Notes: generated by a model not told the origin, from the letters alone. Counted from the first letter of the stretch, positions 41,947 to 50,930 are shown. The stretch: DNA of 64,000 nucleotides from Paenibacillus_G filicis (GCF_038070315.1 NZ_JBBPCC010000019.1:93495-157494); one strand, 5' to 3'. Numbers and translations: made by a program.

Positions 41947-43488
41947 ATGAATTGGACTAAAAAATCTTCTGCTGTTCTTGCATCTACGCTGCTCGTCTCT
42001 TCCCTGCTCTCCGCCTGCTCCGGCGGCTCCGCTCCGGCGCCTGGCAACACCAGCCCAGACAACTCCAGTACGGGCAAAACGCCCGACGCCAAGCCGACGG
42101 ATATCAGCATCATGTCGATGTACTACACCCCCGAGCCACCGGGCCCGGACAATGTCGTCGTCAAGGAAATCGAGAAGCGCACGAATACCAAGCTCAAGAT
42201 TACCTGGGTGTCGCCGAACAATTATGCAGACAAAATTAACGTAACGCTGGCCTCGGGCGATATCCCGGATCTTATCCTGCTGGACGATCCGTTCAGTGCC
42301 CAGGTACGCAGCATGGTTGCGCAGGGCGCCTTCTGGGAGCTAACGCCGCTGCTGAAGGATTACCCGAATCTGCAGCAGTATCCGAAGGATTCCTGGGAAA
42401 ACACGAAGCAAGCTGACGGCAAAACCTACGGGATCCCCCGTGCCCGTCCTACCGATGGAGGCGGCTTCCCTTACATCCGCAAGGATTGGCTCGATGAGCT
42501 GAAGCTAGAGATTCCGAAGACGACCGACGAGCTGTACAACGTCATGAAAACGTTTAAAGAGAAGGAAATTGGCGGCAAGGACACTGTGCCTTATGTAGGC
42601 TTCGTCGATCAGAATGGCATGTCCTACATGTTCCAATTGCAGAACAGCTTCACCAAGACGAATGGCGACTGGAAGCTGGTCGACGGCAAGCTCGTAAACG
42701 TCAACTTGCTGCCTGAAGTCAAGGAAGCTCTCGTGTGGATGAACAAGGCGTTCAAAGAAAAGCTGATCCCTGAGGACGTCGCCGTCATGAAAAATACACA
42801 AGCCAAGGACCTGCTGAAGGCGGGACGGGGCGGATTGTTCCAGGATACGGCCGAGGCGGCGTGGGAGCCTACGGAGGAGCTGCGCAAGACGAATCCGAAG
42901 GCGGACTTCCTGCCACTCGTATCACTGAACGGTTATTCCAATAAGGACGGCGGATTCTTCGGTATGTACGCGATTCCCAAAACCGTCAACGAAGCGAAGG
43001 TGAAGAAGCTTCTCGCCTTCATGGATTACGGCGCTACCCAGGAAGGCTACACACTGGCCAGCTTCGGCTTGAAGGACGTGCATTACACGGAAAAGGATGG
43101 CGTTCTCACTCCGACCGAGCAAGCCAAGAAGGATATCGTCGCCCAGCAGGCGTTCGGTCAGATTTTCCTGAAATACGATCCGTACCTGCGCGCCTACCGT
43201 ACCGGGATGCCTCCCGATGTACTGGAGCGCAACAAGAAGATCATCGACGAGAAGGCCAAGATCAGCAGCGGCGATCCTTCTGTGGGCCTCGCGTCGGAGA
43301 CGAACACCAAGGTCGGAACGGAGCTGCGCAAGAAAATTCAGGACGTGAAAACTAAGGTTATCATGGGCAAGGAGCCGATCAGCGCCTGGGATGACTACGT
43401 GGCTAAGCTGAAGGCTGATCCGGATATGCTGAAAATTACGGCTGAGCTGAATGACGCCTACCAGAAACGTCAGAGTGCCAAGAAATAA
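41947..43488 (+). CDS. Extracellular sugar-binding lipoprotein (LplA-like)
   Basis: A 513-residue solute-binding protein of the ABC importer. The signal peptide ends in the lipobox LLSAC (Cys at about residue 24), then a Gly/Ser/Pro linker. The mature protein shows VKEIEKRTNTKLKITWV, the ligand-binding lobes, and YGIPRARP. GGGAGG precedes the ATG by 9 nt. It follows the two permeases and ends in a strong terminator, closing the operon. LplA-like proteins bind oligosaccharides; the sugar is not known. Confidence 0.9.
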   Translation: MNWTKKSSAVLASTLLVSSLLSACSGGSAPAPGNTSPDNSSTGKTPDAKPTDISIMSMYYTPEPPGPDNVVVKEIEKRTNTKLKITWVSPNNYADKINVTLASGDIPDLILLDDPFSAQVRSMVAQGAFWELTPLLKDYPNLQQYPKDSWENTKQADGKTYGIPRARPTDGGGFPYIRKDWLDELKLEIPKTTDELYNVMKTFKEKEIGGKDTVPYVGFVDQNGMSYMFQLQNSFTKTNGDWKLVDGKLVNVNLLPEVKEALVWMNKAFKEKLIPEDVAVMKNTQAKDLLKAGRGGLFQDTAEAAWEPTEELRKTNPKADFLPLVSLNGYSNKDGGFFGMYAIPKTVNEAKVKKLLAFMDYGATQEGYTLASFGLKDVHYTEKDGVLTPTEQAKKDIVAQQAFGQIFLKYDPYLRAYRTGMPPDVLERNKKIIDEKAKISSGDPSVGLASETNTKVGTELRKKIQDVKTKVIMGKEPISAWDDYVAKLKADPDMLKITAELNDAYQKRQSAKK

Positions 43489-43492
43489 GCTT

Positions 43493-43534
43493 GAATCCTC
43501 CCTCGTACCGATTACGGGTACCAGGGGGGATTTT
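43493..43534 (+). terminator. Terminator of the sugar ABC operon
   Basis: AATCCTCCCTCGTACC pairs with GGGTACCAGGGGGGATT and runs into TTTT, a few bases after the stop codon. Confidence 0.88.
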
Positions 43535-43771
43535 CCTGTCCTGAGCGGTATGAAGCACTGGCTCCCCCTTGCGTTCCTCCTGCGAACAAGGTAAGTTCAA
43601 AAAGCGCATCCAGGGACGGGTACCCTTCAGCCAAGTGAAGCTTTCTGGCGGGGCTGGCCTCACGCTCCATCCCGGGTTTGGGGAGCTTGAGTCATCTTCT
43701 AGTGAAAGACCTCCGCCCCGCTGACCGGTCCCCGGCAACAGCGCAATCTGACTTAAAGAAAGGGGCTGCTT

Positions 43772-46126
43772 ATGTTATATGCTTGGAGACAGCTCTGGCA
43801 TTGGTGGACCCAGCGGACCGGCCAGAGCCAGTTTTACCGCAAGAGCCTGATCCTGGTGCTCTGCATCACAAGTCTGCCGACGGCTGTCATCGGCATCACC
43901 TCTTACGTGACCGGACGTGCCCATATCGAGCGCGAGATCGCCAGAAGTCATGAGGCGCTGCTGAAGAAAACGATCGATCGCATGAACGATAATTTCGCAC
44001 AGCTGGAGCTCGCCGCCACCCAGTGGTCGTTCGACAGCCGATTGGATGCGAAGCTGCGTGATATTAAGCTGAATGAAGAGTATAACGTGACCCAAGGATT
44101 GTACCGTTTCCTCGGGGTGATGAAAGGCGCCTATCCGCTCATCGACCGGGTCGACTTGTACCTGGATAAGGATCAGCCTGCTATCATCTCAGATATCGAT
44201 GGGATCGTACCGATTACGCGCCAGCAGGACCAGCTGCAGTTCCAGAACCTGCTGACGCATAGCCGTGGCGTATTCTGGGACGATACGCTAACGAAGGTCA
44301 ATGCGCGCAGCAACGAGCCTTATCTGGCGCTGGTCCACAAGCTGCCGTCGATCGGCCAGCCGTATGGCGCTCTAATCTTCTATCTGGATAAGACCCGGCT
44401 GGTGCAGATGGTCGAGGAGATGTCGACCGACAATGACGGCGCTTCCTTCCTGATGGGCAAGGACGGCCATCTGATCATCTCAAGACCGGCCGCGGATGCC
44501 GATCACGCCGCCCTGGAGACGGCGATTCGCTCCCAAGTGCTCCAGAGCGGCGAGACCAACGGCACCTCGATTCTGCAATGGAAGGGACAATCATATAACG
44601 TCTCTCACGGTGAATTCACCAGGCTCGGCGCACAGTGGAAATATTCCACGGCCACCTCGCTCAATCAGCTCACGGCACCCGTCGTCATTATGTCGAGAAT
44701 TATGCTCGGCGTCGGCTTGTTCGGCCTGCTGCTTGCGGTCCTCTTGTCCTGGATGGCCTCCAAACGGATATACCGCCCAATTGGGAGGCTCTTCAACGTT
44801 GTGAGAGATCATTCGGTGCATACATCCGAGCTGTGGCGCGACCGCGATGAGCTCGCCTTTATCGAGAGCCGCTGGAAGCATCTCAATCAGGAAAGCAAGG
44901 AGTTGGAGACCCGGCTGGAGCAGGCTTATCCATCTCTGCGCGCTGCCTTCCTGATGCAGCTGGTGCATGGGCATTTCTACTCGCTCAGCGAAGCCGAGAC
45001 CCGCAGCCGGATGGGCAGCTTCGGGTGGCAGTCCGAATCGCAATGGTTCGTGCTGCTGCTCGTGCAGACGAGCGGATTCGCCAAGCAGGATGGGCGCTTC
45101 CTGGAAAGTGAGGAGCAGCTCGTGACGTTCGCCGCGGCCAATATTGCGCAGGAGCTGGTCCGGACGCGAAGCCATCAGGCCGAGATCATCAACTTCCAGG
45201 ACCTGACCGTCGGCATCCTGCTGTCCTATCCGATGGACCGCACCAAGCAGCAGGTCAAGGAAGAGCTCTACTGGCTGTCGGACGATCTCGTCCGGACGAT
45301 CAGTTCCCTGCTTAAGATGCAGACCGCCGTCTGTATCGGGCATATCACATCGCAAGTACGGGAAATTCCCCAGCTACTTCCCTATCTACGCAATGCGATC
45401 CGCTATCGTGACCTGAAGGAAGACTGTCAGGTGCTCGATCTGGAGGAAATGCTGCCGACCGTGCATAACTCCAGGATCAGCTACCCTTTCGAGATGGAGA
45501 AGGAGCTGATGCAGGTTATCCGCATGGGGCAAAGCGAGCAGGCGATGCGCCATATCCATTTATTTATCGGGGAGCTGGTCCGGGAAGCCGGAAGCGAGAA
45601 GCTGCTCCAGGAGGGCAGTCTGCAGGTACTGGGCAGCATTCTGCATACGATGCTGGAGACTGGCTTCCCGCCACATGACGTGTTCGGGAGCCAGAATCTA
45701 TATGAGCAATTGAATCAGCTGCGAGAGCCGGAGCAGATGATCCGCTTCTTCCAGCTCAAGGTCATCGCCCCCTATATCCGCAAGCTGAACGAGCATCAGG
45801 ACTTGCATATGAAGCAGCTGGTCGAGCAGGTGACGGACCGGATCAGACAGCGGTACGCCAGCGATATTTCCCTGGAGGAATGCGCCGATGCCTTCGGCGT
45901 CACCCCCTACGCGCTCAGCAAAGCCTTCAAGCAGATTCATGGCATGAACTACATCGATTATCTGATTCGGCTGCGGATGGACAAGGCGAAGGAGCTGCTG
46001 GACAGCACCAGCCTGAAAATCAATGAGATCGCGGAGCAAGTAGGCTATCAGCCCTCGTATTTTATTCGCTTGTTCAAGAAATTCGAGGATATGACGCCGG
46101 GGCAATACCGGGAGAGATCGATGTAG
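43772..46126 (+). CDS. Membrane-anchored AraC-family sensor-regulator
   Basis: A 784-residue single-protein sensor. A membrane helix (about 26-46) is followed by an extracellular Cache-like domain (to about 300). A second helix follows (about 303-330, IMLGVGLFGLLLAVLLSWMA), then a cytoplasmic linker of about 340 residues, and a C-terminal AraC helix-turn-helix (about 685-784) with ISLEECADAFGVTPYALSKAFKQ and INEIAEQVGYQPSYFIRLFKK. Such proteins in Paenibacillus sit beside LplABC-type importers and activate them when sugar binds outside. GAAAGGGG precedes the ATG at 43772. Transcribed separately, 283 nt after the binding-protein gene. Confidence 0.88.
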   Translation: MLYAWRQLWHWWTQRTGQSQFYRKSLILVLCITSLPTAVIGITSYVTGRAHIEREIARSHEALLKKTIDRMNDNFAQLELAATQWSFDSRLDAKLRDIKLNEEYNVTQGLYRFLGVMKGAYPLIDRVDLYLDKDQPAIISDIDGIVPITRQQDQLQFQNLLTHSRGVFWDDTLTKVNARSNEPYLALVHKLPSIGQPYGALIFYLDKTRLVQMVEEMSTDNDGASFLMGKDGHLIISRPAADADHAALETAIRSQVLQSGETNGTSILQWKGQSYNVSHGEFTRLGAQWKYSTATSLNQLTAPVVIMSRIMLGVGLFGLLLAVLLSWMASKRIYRPIGRLFNVVRDHSVHTSELWRDRDELAFIESRWKHLNQESKELETRLEQAYPSLRAAFLMQLVHGHFYSLSEAETRSRMGSFGWQSESQWFVLLLVQTSGFAKQDGRFLESEEQLVTFAAANIAQELVRTRSHQAEIINFQDLTVGILLSYPMDRTKQQVKEELYWLSDDLVRTISSLLKMQTAVCIGHITSQVREIPQLLPYLRNAIRYRDLKEDCQVLDLEEMLPTVHNSRISYPFEMEKELMQVIRMGQSEQAMRHIHLFIGELVREAGSEKLLQEGSLQVLGSILHTMLETGFPPHDVFGSQNLYEQLNQLREPEQMIRFFQLKVIAPYIRKLNEHQDLHMKQLVEQVTDRIRQRYASDISLEECADAFGVTPYALSKAFKQIHGMNYIDYLIRLRMDKAKELLDSTSLKINEIAEQVGYQPSYFIRLFKKFEDMTPGQYRERSM

Positions 46127-46150
46127 CCGGGTTGAAGCGGCAGATATAAC

Positions 46151-46203
46151 AACACGCCTGCAAGAGGCAAGGTCTGATTGACCCTGCTTCCTGCAGGCGT
46201 GTT
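46151..46203. terminator. Long hairpin between convergent sensor-regulator and nox genes
   Basis: AACACGCCTGCA pairs perfectly with TGCAGGCGTGTT, with further inner pairing across a 29-nt loop. No T-run. The remaining stretch to 46359 shows nothing. Confidence 0.6.
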
Positions 46204-46359
46204 GCGATGAGCTTTAAACTGTTGGCTGGCTGCTTATGAGCTTGCCGGCTTCGGAGTAATGAATGTTCTGTCAGCAAATGTTTGAGGTCATTCGTAGGTT
46301 ATTTGGTTTTGAATCCAATCCTTGCTTGAGGGCTGGTCTCCTTCCCCCGTACCTAACGC

Positions 46360-47730
46360 TTAAGCGAGCTCCGGCTGCTTGGCCGCAGCGGCTTCCAGAT
46401 CCGCCCTCGCTTGAAGTCCTGCCTGGTTCAGCAGATTCCACGGCTTGTTGTAATGCGGCTGGAAGAAGAAATCGACAAAGCCGAGCTCCTCGACGGTCAT
46501 GCGGTTCTGGATGCAGACCGACAGCGTGTTGACCGATTGAGTCAGATCAGCCTTCGACAGCACCTGAGCCCCTACCAGTCGGCCGTTTTCTGTCTCGTAG
46601 ACGAGCTTGATCAAGGCCTGTTCGTAGGTCGGCATAAATTCCGGACGATAATTGTCGGTCACGACCGTCGAGCTTACTGCAAGCCCGGCTTCTACAGCTG
46701 CCTGCTCCGTCAGTCCGGTCGAGGCGATGTTCAGCTCAAAAATCTTGATGCCCGACGTGCCCTGCGTTCCCATATATTTCACCTGCGGCTGCTTCAGATT
46801 CAGCGCTACGAGCGTCCCCATGCGGACCGCATTCGTCGCCAGCGGGATGTACGCCGGCTGACCCGTCGGGTTATAACGGATAGCGCAGCTGTCACCCGCC
46901 GCATACACATCCGGGCAGCTTGTGCGCATATATTCGTCCACGATGATCGCCCCATTGGGCAGCATGTCCACCTGATCCTTCAGCAGACCGGTATTCGGAC
47001 GGAATCCGATGCACATAATAACCAGATCCGCCTCATATTCGCCAGCCGTCGTCACGAGCCCGGTCACCTTGCCTTCCTGCCCATGCAGCGATTGCACGCC
47101 CTGGCCCAGCGCCAGCTCGATACCATGCTCAGCCATATCCGCCTCGACGATATCCGTAAACGTCTGATCCAAATACTTGAACATCACGCGCGGCGTGTTA
47201 TCAAACAGCGTCACCTTCTTGCCCAACTGCTGGAAAGCTTCTGCCAGCTCTACGCCGATATAGCCGGCGCCGACGACCGCGATCCGCTTGGCGTGGGCGG
47301 CTTTCTCGATGATGGCCTGAGCGTGCGCATAGTTTTTGCACAGCATCACGTTGTCCAGCTCCATGCCCGGCAGATTGGGAATGATCGGCCACGAGCCTGT
47401 CGTCACCACCAGCTTGTCATAGGTGTCCTGCAGCGTGTCGCCCGTCTCCAGATTCCGGACGGTGACGGTCCTGCGCTCGGTATCGACCGCTAGCACATCA
47501 TGCCGCATCCGGGTCTGAACGCCCAGCTCTGCAAGGTTGTCAGGATGCGCGTAGAATAGCTCCTCCGCATTGCGGACGACTCCGCCCACATGGAGCGCGA
47601 TGCCGCACGACAGGAAGGAAATGTTGTCGTTGCGCTCGTAGACGGTAATAGCCGCCTCCGGGTAACGTTTGGCGATCTGAAGCGTAGCGGCGGTTCCTGC
47701 GTGGGTGCAACCAATGACGATGACTTTCAT
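46360..47730 (-). CDS. nox: FAD-dependent NADH oxidase (water-forming Nox / CoA-disulfide reductase family)
   Basis: A 456-residue flavoprotein that reoxidises NADH with oxygen. VIGCTHAGTAA is the FAD Gly motif in its Nox-like form. The redox Cys is in NISFLSCGIAL (about residue 42), VVGAGYIGVELAE is the NAD site, and VYAAGDSCA the second FAD motif. GAGGAGG lies about 7 nt before the ATG at 47728-47730. Three inverted repeats in its upstream region match Rex or Fnr operators, fitting control by NADH or oxygen. CoA-disulfide reductase activity cannot be excluded by sequence. Confidence 0.88.
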   Translation of the reverse strand: MKVIVIGCTHAGTAATLQIAKRYPEAAITVYERNDNISFLSCGIALHVGGVVRNAEELFYAHPDNLAELGVQTRMRHDVLAVDTERRTVTVRNLETGDTLQDTYDKLVVTTGSWPIIPNLPGMELDNVMLCKNYAHAQAIIEKAAHAKRIAVVGAGYIGVELAEAFQQLGKKVTLFDNTPRVMFKYLDQTFTDIVEADMAEHGIELALGQGVQSLHGQEGKVTGLVTTAGEYEADLVIMCIGFRPNTGLLKDQVDMLPNGAIIVDEYMRTSCPDVYAAGDSCAIRYNPTGQPAYIPLATNAVRMGTLVALNLKQPQVKYMGTQGTSGIKIFELNIASTGLTEQAAVEAGLAVSSTVVTDNYRPEFMPTYEQALIKLVYETENGRLVGAQVLSKADLTQSVNTLSVCIQNRMTVEELGFVDFFFQPHYNKPWNLLNQAGLQARADLEAAAAKQPELA

Positions 47731-47806
47731 GGTGATGACCTCCTCGTGAAATTAGGTTGTAAGTTTTTAAATTTGGAATATTGAAAATATGGATAGGGTC
47801 GATGTT

Positions 47807-47822
47807 TGTGAATACATTCACA
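47807..47822 (-). promoter_or_regulatory. Rex/Fnr-like operator 1 before nox
   Basis: TGTGAATACATTCACA, a perfect inverted repeat and nearly the Rex consensus TTGTGAAnnnnTTCACAA. It lies about 60 nt downstream of the predicted start site. Confidence 0.7.
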
Positions 47823-47848
47823 TGATGTCGGAAAGCTTGAGCGACTCT

Positions 47849-47864
47849 CGTGAAATAAATCACA
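47849..47864 (-). promoter_or_regulatory. Rex/Fnr-like operator 2 before nox
   Basis: Reads TGTGATTTATTTCACG on the minus strand (TTGTGA-N6-TCAC core), close downstream of the predicted start site. Confidence 0.6.
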
Positions 47865-47881
47865 ATGTCGCCGATGAGTTC

Positions 47882-47910
47882 ACTATAAGCCACCCAGCCT
47901 GTAATTGCAA
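47882..47910 (-). promoter_or_regulatory. Promoter of nox
   Basis: Minus-strand TTGCAA, 17-nt spacer, TATAGT. The three operators surround it. Confidence 0.6.
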
Positions 47911-47916
47911 TAGGTA

Positions 47917-47932
47917 AGTGAAAATAATCACA
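47917..47932 (-). promoter_or_regulatory. Rex/Fnr-like operator 3 before nox
   Basis: Reads TGTGATTATTTTCACT on the minus strand, just upstream of the -35 box. The stretch 47940-48140 beyond it holds nothing recognised. Confidence 0.6.
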
Positions 47933-48140
47933 AATTAGACAAAAACCTGTCCCTCCGCGCTTTTATCATACCCTGGGGACTGCCAAAGCATTTCTTCATC
48001 GGCAGCCGCTGTCGGTATAGGTGGCGGCCTTCGCTCGAGCGATGGGTATGCTTCTGGCCCTTATCTATCCAGATACATGTTGAGTACGTCTACATCCTGC
48101 CTTCAGATGCTATGACTGGATATTCCGTAAAAATCTACAC

Positions 48141-48684
48141 CTAGGGATATACGACCGTCAATATATCCCCCATCCGCAGCATTCCCTCGCGCTCCACGGA
48201 GCAGACAATGCCGCGGCGCTGCTTGGCCTAGCGGACGAACTTCGCAGCCGTTCCGATGGCACCGCTGACCCGCTCGATGATATTGCCCGGATCTTTACAA
48301 GGCAGGTTCTCTCCCTCGCAGATTAAGCCGACGCGATCCGGCACCAGCAAATCTTGCCCCTGCGGGAAGCCGTGTAAATCCTGCCATGCCCGCGACCAGC
48401 ACATTGGCCCCGAGCCATTCCGCCCGCACCTCCGGAATGCCAAGCGCCTCTGCGATCAGCGCACACTCTTCCGCAGATACGATGCTAATCTGACGCCGGT
48501 TGGCGATCAGCGTGCCGCGGGGGTAAATCTTCTGCCGGCTGTCCGCCGGACGGAGCAGTCCGTAGTGACGATCCCCGGGAATGCCTCCGAGCCCGATCTC
48601 AATTTCTCCGGCCCGGCGTGTCACAAAGGTCGACGGCTCATCCGCTATGTATACATCCTTTACGGCAATTTCTATTCTTTTCAT
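48141..48684 (-). pseudogene. MOSC-domain protein, broken by a frameshift and an in-frame stop
   Basis: MOSC proteins deliver sulfur or bind molybdenum cofactor-type ligands. The first part, from ATG 48682-48684, reads MKRIEIAVKDVY through IPGDRHYGLLR and WLGANVLVAGMAGFTRLP. After about 48350 the frame is lost. Removing one T from the TTT there restores LLVPDRVGLICEGENLPCKDPG, which contains the conserved Cys. A TAG then interrupts after KFVR, and the same frame continues KQRRGIVCSVEREG to DILTVVYP and its natural stop at 48141. Two independent lesions make a sequencing error unlikely to explain everything. Confidence 0.78.
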
Positions 48685-48973
48685 GATTCCATTCCCCCAG
48701 CTTTTCCATGAATGAAAGCATCGGACCCGAGCAAAGGATGGATTACTATCCAATATTCCTTTTGTTCGATACGGCGATTACCTATTCTCTATTTACAGGA
48801 TGCCAGCGGGGCTGCTGGATTATTCTCTTTCCCTTACAAGCTGCAGAGCTGTGGGGCTATGGCCTTGAAGCCACGACTTTCTCTAGCTAATGGCGTGAGT
48901 CTCTGCCAACGGATTCTTTTTCTGGTATGCTGGGGATAATCGTTTCCACATCATCAGAGGAGGGGTCTCATTG

Positions 48974-49645
48974 ATGAAGGCCGCGCATATCGAACGGATC
49001 GTCTCCATCTTCCCCTGCTTCGCCACCGTTTCGGCTGAGGCCTGGAGTCATCCAGATATCTCCGTCGTGCATGCGCCTGCCGCTTATGCCATTCATGAAG
49101 GAGAGATGCTGCAGCATGCGGTATTTCTGCTGGACGGCTGTGTTCGCGTCTACAAGGTCGGCGAATCCGGGCGTGAAGCGACGCTGTACCGAGTGCGCAG
49201 CGGAGAATGCTGCGTGATGATGATGTCGTCCATTCTGGGGGAAGCCCCCTATGAAGCCTCGGCCTCGTTAGAAACATCCGGAGAAGCGCTGCTCCTGCCC
49301 GTAGACGTCTACCGTCGGTGGATGGATCTGTACCCGCCGCTGCGCCGATTGATCTACGGCATGTTCACTCAGCGGATGGTCGATGTCTCCAAGGTGCTGG
49401 ACACCGTGCTCTTCAAGCGGGTCGATCAGCGGATCGCCGAGCTGCTGCTAGAGCGCTCAGATGCGCGGCCCGGGATGCTGCACATCACCCACGAAACGAT
49501 TGCCTTCGAGCTTGGAAGCGCACGGGAAGTCGTCAGCCGGACGCTAAAGGAGTTCGAAAGGCAGGGATGGCTGCGCGTCGGCCGCGGACGTATCGACCTG
49601 CTGGATGTTACAGCCCTTCGGGATATTTGCTCCGCCGTTATGTGA
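48974..49645 (+). CDS. Crp/Fnr-family transcriptional regulator
   Basis: A 223-residue regulator. An N-terminal cNMP-binding-type beta barrel (about 30-120, AIHEGEMLQHAVFLLDG, LYRVRSGECCVMM) is followed by the dimer helix and a winged helix with ITHETIAFELGSAREVVSRTLKEFERQG (recognition helix SAREVVSRTL). A Cys pair in GECCVMM and Cys in FPCFAT are present, but no Fnr-type four-Cys cluster. GGAGGGG lies 8 nt before the ATG at 48974; a TTG just before it is an alternative. Its neighbours, nox with TGTGA-type operators and a DUF2892 gene, are plausible targets. Confidence 0.85.
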   Translation: MKAAHIERIVSIFPCFATVSAEAWSHPDISVVHAPAAYAIHEGEMLQHAVFLLDGCVRVYKVGESGREATLYRVRSGECCVMMMSSILGEAPYEASASLETSGEALLLPVDVYRRWMDLYPPLRRLIYGMFTQRMVDVSKVLDTVLFKRVDQRIAELLLERSDARPGMLHITHETIAFELGSAREVVSRTLKEFERQGWLRVGRGRIDLLDVTALRDICSAVM

Positions 49646-49655
49646 CCTAGTCACA
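49641..49655. promoter_or_regulatory. Crp/Fnr-like palindrome between regulator and DUF2892 gene
   Basis: TGTGACCTAGTCACA is a perfect inverted repeat overlapping the stop codon of the regulator and 75 nt before the DUF2892 start. Its half sites match those before nox, but the spacer is 5 rather than 6. Confidence 0.5.
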
Positions 49656-49730
49656 GTAACGCCTTCGGCCCATCAGGTATGCTTGTCGCATATCGATCAA
49701 AACTCATGATGAGGCTGGAGGTAAGCGGGT

Positions 49731-49934
49731 ATGAATCCGAATGTTGGAGGCGCGGATCGCGTCATTCGCGTGGTGTTAGGCTTGGGGTTTCTATCGTTGT
49801 TCATCTTGTTGCCAGGACTATGGAAGCTGGCAGGGCTGCCGGGGTTCATTCTGCTGTTCACGGCATTGACACGCCGCTGTCAGATCAACCGGCTGCTGGG
49901 GATCAATTCCTGCCGGATTAGCGGGAAGAGGTAG
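49731..49934 (+). CDS. DUF2892 (YgaP-like) small membrane protein
   Basis: A 67-residue protein with the DUF2892 pattern: MNPNVGGADRVIRVVLGL, a hydrophobic hairpin of two helices (FLSLFILLPGLWKLAGLPGF), and a Cys-containing end (TRRCQINRLLGINSC). This domain is often fused to rhodanese in sulfur handling. GGAGG is 9 nt before the ATG. It follows the Crp/Fnr regulator by 85 nt and may be controlled by it. Confidence 0.83.
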   Translation: MNPNVGGADRVIRVVLGLGFLSLFILLPGLWKLAGLPGFILLFTALTRRCQINRLLGINSCRISGKR

Positions 49935-49986
49935 GTAGGGGCACTTGTAAGGTTAGGGTTAGCAGATTCAGCAGTTCCGAGAAAGG

Positions 49987-50018
49987 AAAAGGCACGGGCC
50001 TATGCGGCTCCGTGCCTC
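49987..50018 (-). terminator. Terminator of the HPr kinase paralogue gene
   Basis: Minus-strand AGGCACGG pairs with CCGTGCC and runs into TTTT, directly after the stop codon. Confidence 0.8.
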
Positions 50019-50930
50019 CTAGTCGTCGCTTTGCAGACGCTTCATGAAATCCTCGGCTGCACTGTAGCCCTGCTGGCGCAGGTACCAGTTGTTAGCCGCC
50101 GCTTCGACAAGTCCGGCTACATCACGGCCCGGCTGAAGCTGAATTTCAATATGCGGGATCTTGATGTCCATATACTCCGTGAACTTGGGCTCCAGCTCGA
50201 GCTCATTGTTCAGTGCATTGTCCTGCCACTTGGTCAATTCGATGTCGAGCACAATTCGTGTCTCGTCCTGGAACGCGCTTCGTCCGTACAGCCGCGAGAC
50301 GTTCACCAATCCGATGCTTCGTAAAGCGAGGAATTCCTTCGTCTTGCCGCTGTGCGTGCCGAGAATCGTCTCGGGCCCGATCTTCTTCAGCACGACGATA
50401 TCGTCTGCGACTAGCCGGTGACCGCGGCGGATCAGCGTGTGCGCTGTCTCGCTCTTGCCTACGCCTGACTTGCCGCGCAGCAGGATACCGATGCCGGATA
50501 CATTCACGCAGACGCCGTGCACAGCCATCTCCGGTGCCAACGCCTTCGCCAGGTAGCTGTCGATCAACTCAACGCAGCGGGCCGTCGGCATGGAGGTGCG
50601 CAGCAGCGGAATCTTTTCTGTCTCGCAGTGCTTCTTGAGGTAAGTGAGTCCGTCGAGGTTCCGCGTCACCACAAAGCAAGGCGGATGATACTTGGCAATA
50701 TTGCCGATGTGCAAATTGCGCTCTGCCTCGCTCAGCTTATGCAAGTAATTGATTTCCTTGCTGCCTAGCACCTGCACATGTGCATGCGGGAAAAAATCGA
50801 AGTACCCGACGAATTCGAGTCCCGGGCGATTCACACGCGGCTTCGGAATCACCGCATTCATATACTCGCTGCCCGACAGCACCTCGAACGAGAATCGCTG
50901 GACCAGGTCATGAACCGTAACCGATTTCAT
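50019..50930 (-). CDS. hprK: HPr(Ser) kinase/phosphorylase-like protein (divergent)
   Basis: HPr kinase phosphorylates HPr on Ser46 to drive carbon catabolite control. The 303-residue protein has the N-terminal domain (NRPGLEFVGYFDFF), the His of VHGVCVNVSG, the P-loop GKSGVGKSE, RGHRLVADD, and the C-terminal QPGRDVAGLVEAAANN. The HprK signature normally written EIRGxGI[IV][ND]VxxLFG here reads LALRSIGLVNVSRLYG, losing the Glu and the first Gly. It also stands alone next to a prophage, not in the usual lgt neighbourhood. It is therefore probably a second, specialised copy; whether it still acts on HPr is open. Confidence 0.82.
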   Translation of the reverse strand: MKSVTVHDLVQRFSFEVLSGSEYMNAVIPKPRVNRPGLEFVGYFDFFPHAHVQVLGSKEINYLHKLSEAERNLHIGNIAKYHPPCFVVTRNLDGLTYLKKHCETEKIPLLRTSMPTARCVELIDSYLAKALAPEMAVHGVCVNVSGIGILLRGKSGVGKSETAHTLIRRGHRLVADDIVVLKKIGPETILGTHSGKTKEFLALRSIGLVNVSRLYGRSAFQDETRIVLDIELTKWQDNALNNELELEPKFTEYMDIKIPHIEIQLQPGRDVAGLVEAAANNWYLRQQGYSAAEDFMKRLQSDD

